From JBBQXY01 sp051004815 (GTDB lineage Bacteria; Chloroflexota; Ktedonobacteria; Ktedonobacterales; Ktedonobacteraceae): a DNA stretch of 22,891 bases. The stretch covers positions 1-22,891 of the forward strand of contig JBPCJY010000096.1 in NCBI GenBank assembly GCA_051004815.1. The letters are read 5' to 3'. The notes below the pieces were generated by a model, which worked only from the letters and a program-made list of their open reading frames with translations, was not told the DNA's origin and did no database searches. Numbering within the stretch: the first letter of the stretch is position 1; every line of letters starts with the position of its first letter. Shown one piece after another: positions 7,452-15,078 of the stretch. A program made the position numbers and the translations under genes.

Positions 7452-8978
7452 ATGCTAGAACAGCTTTGCATCCTCTACGCGGGTCAGAAATGGGCGAAAT
7501 ATGTCATATGGATAGGAACGCTCGCATTGGGCATACTCCTTTTTGGGGTTTCCGGCGGCTTTCCCCCGCACGCGTGGCGTTTTCTGCTCCAAACGTTACC
7601 ACTTGTACCACACCTGTGGATGCTTAAAGGAGGTGGTATGCTACTCCCGCTGTTTCAGCTGGTGACACTTTCCCTGGCATTACTGTGCTGCTGGCTGTTC
7701 CTGGCTGCAGCAGTCGTCTGGATTGCGCAACAAGAATGGCATTACCGCCGCGAACAGAGAGCCTTTGCCGCTTCACTGGAGCGTGCGGAAGAACAGAGCA
7801 TACAGGACTTGAGCAACAGTGATGATGACATGCAGGTTGCACAATGGTGGGAAGTACAAACACAACAATTTCCCAAAGAGGTCATCCAAGCAACGGGTAC
7901 AGCAGGCCTACGGGCAGTTCCTCCTGGTTATCCAGTGCCTCTAATGCATCAGGTGCATCCAGTTCCCCTGGTTCCTCTAGTTCCTCCAGCCCTACCAATT
8001 TCACCATCGCTACCACTCCCAATAAGCTCTCAACCACTCGCAACGACGAGTCGCCCACCCACGGGACAGGGAATGTTACGCAGGCAAAGTAGAGCAGAGA
8101 TTCCCGACCCCAAACGTCTGACCTTCGCCATCGGTACCGGCCTGGACGCGGGGATCAAGCGCAAAAATAGACCCAATGAAGACAATCTTCTGGTCATCCA
8201 GGGGACGCATACCTACAATACCAGGGCATATCCCTTTGGTCTTTTTGTGGTAGCCGATGGTATGGGCGGACACTCTAAAGGCCAGGAAGCCAGCCGCCTG
8301 GCCATTCAACACATTCGAGAGACCGTGATGCCAGTGCTGTTAAGCAACGCGGAGATTGACGGCGATCATGCCCGTGAACTGCTTTTAGACGCTCTACACC
8401 ATGCCAACCTGGCGGTTCATCAGTCTAATCAGCAGCAGCACATCGACATGGGTACAACCGTCACCGCCGCTATCATGATCGACACAACTATCGCCATAGC
8501 CAACGTGGGCGATAGTCGCACCTACCTGTATCGCGCACAGGATGGCCTCAAGCAAGTCACCAAAGACCATTCACTTGTTGGGCAACTGCTGGCACGCGGA
8601 GAGATTTCAGAAGATGATGTCTATACTCACCCACAACGCAACGAAATCTACCGCTGTATTGGAGAGAAAGCTACAGTGCAGGCCGATACATTCCTATTGC
8701 CGCTTGAGGCCGAAACCACGCTGCTACTGTGTTCCGATGGCTTATGGGAGATGGTCAGGAAGCCCCATATCGAGCAGATTCTGAGAGATACCTTGCCGGA
8801 TGCAGCCCAGACCAGTAAAGCGTTGATTCAGGCAGCTCTCGATGGCGGCGGTCTGGATAACGTGAGCGCGATTGTGGTTCACATCGCCTCACAAGCCAAT
8901 GTGCTACGTCTTCTCCCCCAGGAACAGAGTCCCATAACACCGCCAGTAGCCTTACATGGAAGAGGGAGGACATCGTAA
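7452..8978 (+). CDS. Membrane-tethered PP2C-type Ser/Thr protein phosphatase
   Basis: This 508-residue protein removes phosphate from phosphoserine or phosphothreonine in a metal-dependent reaction. Two membrane helices (about 16-35 and 64-92) are followed by a charged segment and a Pro/Val/Leu-rich linker (about 155-205). The PP2C domain (about 225-478) keeps its motifs: NEDN with E243-D244, VADGMGGH with D269-G270, DMGTT, NVGDSR, KDHSLV, LLCSDGL with D429, and GGLDNVS with D469-N470. All metal-binding acids are present, so it should be active. With two helices the domain stays on the cytoplasmic side. Such phosphatases usually oppose Hanks-type kinases, but none is in this window. The upstream ribosome binding site is weak (AAGAGA). 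The tail (about 485-508) is short and unstructured. Confidence 0.92.
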   Translation: MLEQLCILYAGQKWAKYVIWIGTLALGILLFGVSGGFPPHAWRFLLQTLPLVPHLWMLKGGGMLLPLFQLVTLSLALLCCWLFLAAAVVWIAQQEWHYRREQRAFAASLERAEEQSIQDLSNSDDDMQVAQWWEVQTQQFPKEVIQATGTAGLRAVPPGYPVPLMHQVHPVPLVPLVPPALPISPSLPLPISSQPLATTSRPPTGQGMLRRQSRAEIPDPKRLTFAIGTGLDAGIKRKNRPNEDNLLVIQGTHTYNTRAYPFGLFVVADGMGGHSKGQEASRLAIQHIRETVMPVLLSNAEIDGDHARELLLDALHHANLAVHQSNQQQHIDMGTTVTAAIMIDTTIAIANVGDSRTYLYRAQDGLKQVTKDHSLVGQLLARGEISEDDVYTHPQRNEIYRCIGEKATVQADTFLLPLEAETTLLLCSDGLWEMVRKPHIEQILRDTLPDAAQTSKALIQAALDGGGLDNVSAIVVHIASQANVLRLLPQEQSPITPPVALHGRGRTS

Positions 8979-9004
8979 TGTCGCTTGTGCTGCTGTGATC
9001 GGCT

Positions 9005-9577
9005 CTACCCGACGACGCGTATTGGTAATTTCATCCCGGCCTGATAATGGCCGCGCATTTGACAGGCAATCTCGTATCGGCCCGCCCCGGTAGCTGAGAA
9101 CGTGTAGTTGATCCGCATGGTAGTGCCAGGAGCGATTTGTTCAATCTCAATCAATTGTTCCTTGTACTGCAAGTCGGGTGGGAGTTCGCTGCCATCTGGC
9201 TTCTCTGGCATAATCATAAACTCATGCACCTGTTGCCCGTGATTGGAGACGACGAAATAGTATGTCGTCCCGGCATGAAAAACGATCTGAGAGGAGACGA
9301 TAGTATATTCAGCCAGCGCGACCGTGACCTGTACCGCGCCTGGAGTGGGGGTCTGCTGAATATTATCATACTGAATCGTATTCGGCGCGGGAGTCGGTAT
9401 CTTGTGCGTGGGAGGCGAGGGCATAGACATACTGCTATGGGCCGTCAATGCTGTGGCGATGTTTATGCCGCCAACGATGAGCAGAGGGAGAATCAAGACC
9501 GGTATCACTATCTTACCCAGCAGTCGCAAGACGCGCAGCGTATCCAGCTTTTTCATCCCCATGGGAGGCCTCTCCAT
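9005..9577 (-). CDS. Membrane-anchored cupredoxin-like copper protein
   Basis: Numbered from the ATG at 9577, one membrane helix (about residues 20-44) and a Pro/Thr linker are followed by a blue-copper beta-barrel from about 80 to 190. The four type 1 copper ligands are visible: His118 in GQQVHEF, Cys172, His177 and Met182 in CQMRGHYQAGM, the spacing of sulfocyanin-like and related cupredoxins. It probably carries electrons outside the membrane. The frame is open upstream to 9643, but ATG 9577 has AAAGGA at 7 bases; ATG 9562 or 9556 are possible alternatives. It converges with the phosphatase gene (26-base gap) and lies 80 bases downstream of the NCS1 permease on the same strand. No oxidase or nitrite reductase partner is nearby. 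Confidence 0.8.
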   Translation of the reverse strand: MERPPMGMKKLDTLRVLRLLGKIVIPVLILPLLIVGGINIATALTAHSSMSMPSPPTHKIPTPAPNTIQYDNIQQTPTPGAVQVTVALAEYTIVSSQIVFHAGTTYYFVVSNHGQQVHEFMIMPEKPDGSELPPDLQYKEQLIEIEQIAPGTTMRINYTFSATGAGRYEIACQMRGHYQAGMKLPIRVVG

Positions 9578-9657
9578 GCAAGTATCCTTTCCTGACTGAA
9601 CAGCAACTAAGGACATTATAGAGAATGGAAACAGGAACCGCAAGGGGATAGCAAAGC

Positions 9658-11043
9658 CTAGCGGCCTGTCTGAGCAAGCTCTACTCGCCGCAGGAAGAAA
9701 TAGGCAATGCCCGCGAAGATGAGTCCAAGCTCAAAGCCAACGTCCATCCCATAGGGAGGATTAAATAGATTAGCAATGGGGCCAACAAAGAGCACCTGAG
9801 CGGCACCGAGGTACACGCCTAACAGACCAAGTCCCATCGAGACCATCGCTGCCCAACCGATAGGGAGTTTGCCCGGCGTGTTCCAATCCTCAACGTTATA
9901 CTTCCCACGACGGAAAATGAAGTGTTCTTCTATAAGAATGATGCACCATGGGCCAAGCCAATAGGCAATAATCAAGAGGAAGTCAGACAGGGTATTGTTG
10001 AAATCGGAGACGGCTGGTATGGCAATCAGCATATACACTACGGCCCCATACAACGTCCATATGATACGGCCAACGCGTTGGAAGGACTTACCAAGGACCT
10101 GCATGGAGAGTCCGATGCTATAGGCATTGGGAATATTGTTGGCCACAATACTTAGGGCAAGCAGCACCAGCAGGAAACTCCCGAAGTTACCTAAAGGCTT
10201 AAGCACCGCCACCAGTAGATCTCCACCACTTTCTTTATAGGCAGTGGTCAAGGCCATACCAAATATCTCCAGGAGAATGCAGGGGATGGCAACGCCCAGG
10301 AAGGTGAACCAGAAGATCTGGTTCGTCGGTGTCTCTACGGGCTGCTTGACGTTGTAGTCAGCAGCATAGGAACTCCAACCAGTGGCGAAACCATAGACCG
10401 CCCCACCAAAGGAGACGAAGGAAGCAAGCTCAACGACGCCCAGCGCAGGAGTAGGGATGATTGTCACTTTTGGCCCTGCAAGGAGCACCATGATGAAGAA
10501 GATGAGCACTGCCGGTATCCAGGCGTACCGTGCATAGTTATGGACGTATTTGTAGCCATATATACCAAAAATGGTGGTCAACACGGCAATGACGAGCACA
10601 GCCACGGGCCGGGCAACAGTTCCTCCGCTCAATGCCGCTATAAGCTGACCGCCCACAATCGCGTTGACCGCGGACCAGCCCGTGATGGCCGCGACGTTGA
10701 AGAGGGCCATGACGGTCGCCCCAACCCAACCGAACGAGAAACGCGAAATGGTCATCTGGCGCAAGCCCAACTTGGGACCCAGAGTCGAGCAAAAAGCCAC
10801 CGGCAGCGCACCAAGCACATTGAAGAGAACGATAGCCGCTGCACTATCCCAGAATCCAAGCCCAAAAACGGGGACAGCTAATGCGCCCAGAGCAACAGTA
10901 GAAATCACCAGGTTTGCCGACATCCAGATGGTAAAGTTATCGAGAATACGCCTATGCGGCCTGGTCGCCGCCGAAACACGTTCAATACCGTCGGTCTCAA
11001 TACCCACTTGACGCTCTGGGATAGAGATAGTATCAGTAGCCAT
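9658..11043 (-). CDS. NCS1-family purine/cytosine-type permease
   Basis: The 461-residue membrane protein has about twelve hydrophobic segments, the length and order of cytosine permease CodB/NCS1 transporters. These bring nucleobases or related compounds into the cell with a cation. Family-like stretches include FSFGWVGATVMALFNVAA and TGWSAVNAIVGGQLI in helices 3-4 and VANNIPNAYSIGLSMQVLG in the middle. ATG 11043 is preferred to the TTG just before it because GGAG lies 7 bases upstream of the ATG. The start is only 45 bases after the stop of the upstream APC permease, so the two are probably one operon. The substrate cannot be told from sequence alone; purines, cytosine, allantoin, hydantoin and thiamine-like compounds are all handled by this family. 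Confidence 0.88.
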   Translation of the reverse strand: MATDTISIPERQVGIETDGIERVSAATRPHRRILDNFTIWMSANLVISTVALGALAVPVFGLGFWDSAAAIVLFNVLGALPVAFCSTLGPKLGLRQMTISRFSFGWVGATVMALFNVAAITGWSAVNAIVGGQLIAALSGGTVARPVAVLVIAVLTTIFGIYGYKYVHNYARYAWIPAVLIFFIMVLLAGPKVTIIPTPALGVVELASFVSFGGAVYGFATGWSSYAADYNVKQPVETPTNQIFWFTFLGVAIPCILLEIFGMALTTAYKESGGDLLVAVLKPLGNFGSFLLVLLALSIVANNIPNAYSIGLSMQVLGKSFQRVGRIIWTLYGAVVYMLIAIPAVSDFNNTLSDFLLIIAYWLGPWCIILIEEHFIFRRGKYNVEDWNTPGKLPIGWAAMVSMGLGLLGVYLGAAQVLFVGPIANLFNPPYGMDVGFELGLIFAGIAYFFLRRVELAQTGR

Positions 11044-11088
11044 CAATTTTCTCCTCGTATGGCAGAACCTTCATCAATGCCGAAAAAA

Positions 11089-12579
11089 CTACACCATCTC
11101 ATTGCTTTGATCCTCCCAGGACGCTTCACCACTCGCGACTATACTGGCTAAAGCAGCACAGGCCAGCCAGATCACTGTCAGCCCTCCCACTACGTACCCC
11201 CATTGGCTGCTCGGAATAAGCTGCGGTATCGGTGAATAGGCGAGCGTCACAATGATGGTCAGCACACAAGCAATAGGCGCAACAATGATGCACAGCCACA
11301 ACACAGGCATAGGAAAGATGCGGCGTGCATGAAAGTTGTGTCGATCCCGCAGGTACAACACGAGCAAATCGATAAACAAAAATGCACTGGAGATTGCCCA
11401 CACCTGGCTATGTGCATACAAACTCACTGTGAACAGCTCGTTGGAAAGATTCACAGGATTGCCAAAAGTGATGAGGTAGGGTGACAAAAAGACAATCGCT
11501 GCGAACAGCACGGCAATAGTGGTCTGGAACATGATGGCATTGAGCGGAACACGGTTTTCATCGAGTTTCCCCAGGCCTATCGGCAAACGTCGATCAACAG
11601 CAGCTACCAACAGCAGGCGTCCAAATATGCTGTTGAGGAGCGCGGTGAAGACGATAAAGAAAACAATCACACAAGCACTACTGATGTTGCCCATGAATTT
11701 TCCAAATACATGGTCAATGGTGCTGATAATTGAGATGGGTCCACCAATCGCTGCATGCGGTCCCATGACCACAAGCAGAGCGAGAGTGACGATCATATAA
11801 CTGGCAAAAACGAGGATGCCGCCGCGGAAAAGATGACGTGAAACCACCGTGCGATCAGCGATCTCGCCGCCCAGGGTCATCGAAACGTTCACGCCTAAAT
11901 AAGCAAGGATGACCGTGCTAAAAAGCACATAGTTTCCGGGCTGAATAGCCAGATCGCTGGCATGAGTAAAGCTCGTGGCCACGGGATGGCCAGTCACCAA
12001 CCAGATGAGTGCGGCCAGGCCGAGCAGAGCTATCACGCCGAACATGAGGATCATGGTCATATTAACAATCTTCTGCACCGTGCTGAATGGCTGCAAAGAC
12101 AGTATTGACGAGAAGATCAGAATGAGAACGATAAATACACCCTGGAGTTGGGGAGCCGCCAGCAAATTGGCGTTGATGCCCTGGAGAAACGAGACGGCAA
12201 TTCCTGCGGTACTGACCATGCCCAGGATACCAGCCACCCAGAAAGAGACACCAACAAAGAAGCTCCAGAAACTACCGAGTGCTTTATACGTCCAATTGTA
12301 AAGAGAGCCTTCATTGGGAAAGGCCGTTCCCAACTGAGCGGTTGCAATGATACAAGGCAGGAAGAAGACAAGCGCACCGACGATCCAATAGGTAAATGCG
12401 GCAATTCCTCCTCCAACGGTTCCGATCGGATTGTTGATGAAAAACATGACCATCAGGAAGGTCATCGTCATATCGAATGTGCCAAGTTTATGTGGCATTG
12501 CCTTGCGCACATATTCCTCTGATGGAAGTGCGTCTTCTCTGCCACGCTTCCTGGGGAGTACTGACCCTACCAACATCAT
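11089..12579 (-). CDS. APC-superfamily amino acid/polyamine permease
   Basis: The 496-residue membrane protein has about twelve hydrophobic segments. The first part (FDMTMTFLMVMFFINNPIG) and the AFPNEGSLYNWTYKALGSFWSF segment are typical of amino acid-polyamine-organocation permeases, where the small-residue loop in helix 1 and the helix 2-3 region form the substrate site. Later segments around ILAYLGVNVSMTLGGEI (helix 6) and TALLNSIFGRLLLVAAVDRRLP support the family. Two ATG codons lie side by side at 12579 and 12576; AAGGA is better spaced for the second. It leads the two-permease operon. The substrate is probably an amino acid or amine, but not resolvable here. Confidence 0.88.
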   Translation of the reverse strand: MMLVGSVLPRKRGREDALPSEEYVRKAMPHKLGTFDMTMTFLMVMFFINNPIGTVGGGIAAFTYWIVGALVFFLPCIIATAQLGTAFPNEGSLYNWTYKALGSFWSFFVGVSFWVAGILGMVSTAGIAVSFLQGINANLLAAPQLQGVFIVLILIFSSILSLQPFSTVQKIVNMTMILMFGVIALLGLAALIWLVTGHPVATSFTHASDLAIQPGNYVLFSTVILAYLGVNVSMTLGGEIADRTVVSRHLFRGGILVFASYMIVTLALLVVMGPHAAIGGPISIISTIDHVFGKFMGNISSACVIVFFIVFTALLNSIFGRLLLVAAVDRRLPIGLGKLDENRVPLNAIMFQTTIAVLFAAIVFLSPYLITFGNPVNLSNELFTVSLYAHSQVWAISSAFLFIDLLVLYLRDRHNFHARRIFPMPVLWLCIIVAPIACVLTIIVTLAYSPIPQLIPSSQWGYVVGGLTVIWLACAALASIVASGEASWEDQSNEMV

Positions 12580-12600
12580 GGTTCCTTTCTGCTCCTGTGT

Positions 12601-12678
12601 TCAAGTATAGTGCTCCAACAAGCACATCGCTTCAACACGCAAGAAGTGTACCGAAGATAAACGTGAGAATCAAGTATA
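12601..12678 (-). promoter_or_regulatory. Duplicated TATACT-type -10 candidates upstream of permease operon
   Basis: On the minus strand CTATACTTGA occurs twice, at 12610-12601 and 12678-12669, 68 bases apart and upstream of the APC permease. Each contains TATACT, a good -10 hexamer. A TTGAAG lies upstream of the first but with a 20-base spacer, longer than ideal. These are tentative promoters. Confidence 0.3.
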
Positions 12679-12729
12679 GCTGCTTGTACATGGTACTAAA
12701 AGGCTAGACTCATATGAATTATGGGTAGT

Positions 12730-12915
12730 TACCAGGGCGACCGCCAGGGTCCTTTCACGGAGAGGTTTTTTGGGAAGGAAGGGGCAAGGCGGTCATCCTG
12801 AGCGCAGCGAAGGATCTCTGTGCCACGACAGATTCTTCGCTGCGCTCAGAATGACAAGGCGAGGACTGGGTGTTGAAAAAACCTACCCGTGCAAGCCCTG
12901 GCGACCGCCCTGGTA
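12730..12915. mobile_element. MITE-like element with hairpin core
   Basis: The ends are inverted: TACCAGGGCGACCGCCAGGG at 12730-12749 matches the complement of the right end (CCCTGGCGACCGCCCTGGTA at 12896-12915) except in the central bases. Inside, arms at 12792-12816 (GTCATCCTGAGCGCAGCGAA..) and 12831-12855 pair at 23 of 25 positions. The right part shares the words GACAAGGCGAGGACTGGG and AACCTACCCGTGCAAGC with the copies at 98-160 and 14943-15003. It has no coding capacity, so it is probably mobilised in trans or spread as an old repeat. It lies between the substrate-binding protein and the permease operon. Confidence 0.65.
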
Positions 12916-12940
12916 AATTCATGCTCTGGGTAGTGACGCC

Positions 12941-14209
12941 CTACTGTTTAGGAAATTCAGGGTTTTCTGCCGCCACGGAATTGGGGTAGACAGAGAGAAA
13001 TTGCCCATGCTGCCATTGGAAGAGATACGCCAGTGCGAGGGTATTCTGGCCTGTGGCATCAAACTGGGCCGATCCTTGTACGGTACCGAACGTCACCCCT
13101 GAGTGCAGTTCTTTGATGAGGGCACCATTGTCGAGGCTATGAATCTTGGTAGCTGCCTGTTGTACCACTTGCCCAACAGAGTAAGCCTCGGCTACATCCG
13201 CATTGATAGCATCGGCGGTTCCACCATATTGAGCCAGGTAGTCATTCACCATTTCCGAGTTCTGGAAGGTATTGGCCGCGGGATACCAGCCATTAGGAAC
13301 AAATACGCCTTCCGTCGCGGCAGTACCACCCACCGCCTTGACAAAAGCAGCACCGAGGTCTGGCCCGGCAGTGGCGATGAGTGCCTTGGGATTATAGTGT
13401 TGTTGGTGAAATCGTGTGATGAATCCTGCCGCGTCTGGCAGAAGTGTACCCATGAGGACGATATCCGCGTTGGTTCGAATGATCGAATCAGCGAACGGAG
13501 TAAAGTTATTCGTTGTGGCCGCTGGATAGACGTGGTAATAGACTGTGTGGACGCCGCCTTTTTCCAGCAAAGTCTTTGCCAGATCAACCTGTGGCTGCGT
13601 AAATGGATCATCCTCGGTCACATAAGCTGCTGTCTTGGGGCGTAATGATTGTGGAAGTGACAGGACAAACAGTGCAAAGGTAGACAGATTATTGGTGACT
13701 GAGAGAGAGACATCGAAGACATTGCGCAATCCTTGCGTAAAGACAGTGGGGCCACCGCCCGAACCTTCAACCATAGCGTAGTTGTGCTTGTTCGCGACGA
13801 CTGATGACGGTTTCGTCAGCAGTGAAGAGAAGGGGCCAAAGACCAGGTCCACATGGTCAGTTTTGATAAGTGTCTCATAGTTTTTGGCAACGATATCAGG
13901 ATCGCTCTTATCGTCGAGGATGACAAGCTGGACCTGACGACCAAGCAGCCCTCCTTGAGCGTTGATCGTAGCGGCCCAAAGCTGATAGCCTTGTTTCATC
14001 GCCAGACCATCGTCTTTGAAGTCGCCGGAAAATGATAATGAGATTCCAATCTTAATCGGGTTTTGGCCCAGATTGCTGGAGGTAGTAGTGGTAGTGGTGG
14101 TAGTGGTAGAATTATCCTGTGCGCAAGCACTTAAGCCTGCACTTATGATGCTGATAAGACACACGAGTAACACAAGTTTCTTTAGCTGTGAGGTATAGTG
14201 TACTGGCAC
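12941..14209 (-). CDS. Branched-chain amino acid-type ABC transporter substrate-binding lipoprotein
   Basis: The 422-residue protein has a lipoprotein signal ending in the lipobox LSAC, so Cys29 should be lipid-modified and the protein held on the outer face of the membrane. Nine threonines in a row (residues 35-43, codons at 14081-14107) form a linker. The rest is a two-lobed binding protein of the LivJ/LivK type (periplasmic binding protein family 6), starting IKIGISLSFSGDFKDDG and including INAQGGLLGRQVQLVILDDKSDP. The GTG start at 14209 has AAGGAG 8 bases upstream. No ABC permease or ATPase gene is next to it, which is unusual because these proteins normally sit in five-gene operons. It may serve a transporter elsewhere or act as a sensor. 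The ligand is unknown. Confidence 0.88.
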   Translation of the reverse strand: MPVHYTSQLKKLVLLVCLISIISAGLSACAQDNSTTTTTTTTTSSNLGQNPIKIGISLSFSGDFKDDGLAMKQGYQLWAATINAQGGLLGRQVQLVILDDKSDPDIVAKNYETLIKTDHVDLVFGPFSSLLTKPSSVVANKHNYAMVEGSGGGPTVFTQGLRNVFDVSLSVTNNLSTFALFVLSLPQSLRPKTAAYVTEDDPFTQPQVDLAKTLLEKGGVHTVYYHVYPAATTNNFTPFADSIIRTNADIVLMGTLLPDAAGFITRFHQQHYNPKALIATAGPDLGAAFVKAVGGTAATEGVFVPNGWYPAANTFQNSEMVNDYLAQYGGTADAINADVAEAYSVGQVVQQAATKIHSLDNGALIKELHSGVTFGTVQGSAQFDATGQNTLALAYLFQWQHGQFLSVYPNSVAAENPEFPKQ

Positions 14210-14421
14210 CTTGCTGGCTCCTTCTTTGCTGTTTCATCACATACTTTTCCCCCAGTTGATCGAAAATAGTATACACCGTCTGAGCAATAATGAGGTAATT
14301 TTGACGCAATGTAGCCCAAATTTCCTATTGATGATGGTAGATAGACCGCCCTACCCATCCCAGGGTACCCAATAGGTATCACCCGAAGAACGACGCATCG
14401 GCCTGGGGCGCGGGGATATCC

Positions 14422-15003
14422 GTAGGGGCAGGGGTGGAGGTGGGACGGGTAGGTTTTTTGCAACACCCAGTTCCAGAACCTGTCATTCTGAGCGCCGCGA
14501 GAGATTCTTCGCGGCGCTCAGAATGACAGGTCCGAACAGAGATTCTTCGCGGCGCTCAGAATGACAGGCCCGAACGGAGATTCTTCGCGGCGCTCAGAAT
14601 GACAGGCCCGAACAGAGATTCTTCGCGGCGCTCAGAATGACAGGCCCGAATGGAGATTCTTCGCGGCGCTCAGAATGACAGGTCCGAATGGAGATTCTTC
14701 GCGGCGCTCAGAATGACAGGCCCGAACAGAGATTCTTCGCGGCGCTCAGAATGACAGGCCCGAACAGAGATTCTTCGCGGCGCTCAGAATGACAGGCCCG
14801 AACAGAGATTCTTCGCGGCGCTCAGAATGACAGGTCCGAACGGAGATTCTTCGCGGCGCTCAGAATGACAGGTCCGAACGGAGATTCTTCGCGGCGCTCA
14901 GAATGACAGGTCCGAACGGAGATTCTTCGCGGCGCTCAGAATGACAAGGCGAAGAACCCAGTGGTGCAAAACCTACCTGTGTAAGCCCCGCGCCGGCCCC
15001 TAC
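14422..15003. mobile_element. MITE-like element with internally amplified hairpin arm
   Basis: The block begins GTAGGGGC (14422) and ends GCCCCTAC (15003). Behind these ends, GGGTAGGTTTTTTGCA on the left mirrors TGCAAAACCTACC on the right, and CACCCAG on the left answers CCCAGTGGTG on the right, so it has imperfect terminal inverted repeats. The left inner part holds a perfect 23-bp hairpin (14478-14500 with 14509-14531), and the centre is filled by a 38-bp tandem array. There is no reading frame of interest and no transposase. It ends 76 bases beyond the stop of the PLD-helicase gene. Confidence 0.6.
14503..14946. repeat. 38-bp tandem repeat array, 12 copies
   Basis: Twelve copies of GATTCTTCGCGGCGCTCAGA plus ATGACA start at 14503, 14541, 14579 and so on every 38 bases to 14921. 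The 26-base core does not vary between copies. The 12-base connector is GGYCCGAAYRGA with three variable positions. Connectors 6-8 are identical to each other and so are 9-11, which points to recent stepwise duplication. The core is one arm of the hairpin at 14478-14531; the other arm occurs only once, at the left end. Confidence 0.95.
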
Positions 15004-15078
15004 GAGACACCCACCTCTTCCCTCCACGAGGTTGCTGCCTCTTGGGTGCCTCTTGCGGGTACCCTGCGGCGTGGGGAG

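Larger units (their letters stand above)
14210..15078. other. Gene-free repeat island
   Basis: Between the substrate-binding protein start and the PLD-helicase stop there is no supported gene. On the minus strand a TATACT hexamer at 14273-14268 is a possible -10 box for the lipoprotein gene, but no good -35 is seen. The stretch 14330-14421 is short GC-rich sequence with words such as CGCCCTACCC and GGGTACCC that look like repeat debris. The MITE-like element fills 14422-15003. The remainder to 15078 is GC-rich spacer. Confidence 0.7.

Noticed and set aside
7844..8092. Serine-rich frame in the phosphatase linker
   Set aside because: It is an alternate frame of the simple-sequence Pro-rich linker of the PP2C gene.
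14081..14107. Phase-variable codon tract in the lipoprotein gene
   Set aside because: The nine Thr codons are mixed ACC and ACT and the unit is three bases, so slippage would change linker length but not the frame.
14503..14946. CRISPR-like array (12 regularly spaced identical cores)
   Set aside because: The 12-base connectors are near identical and too short for spacers, the repeat is one arm of a local hairpin, and no cas genes are nearby. It is a tandem repeat.
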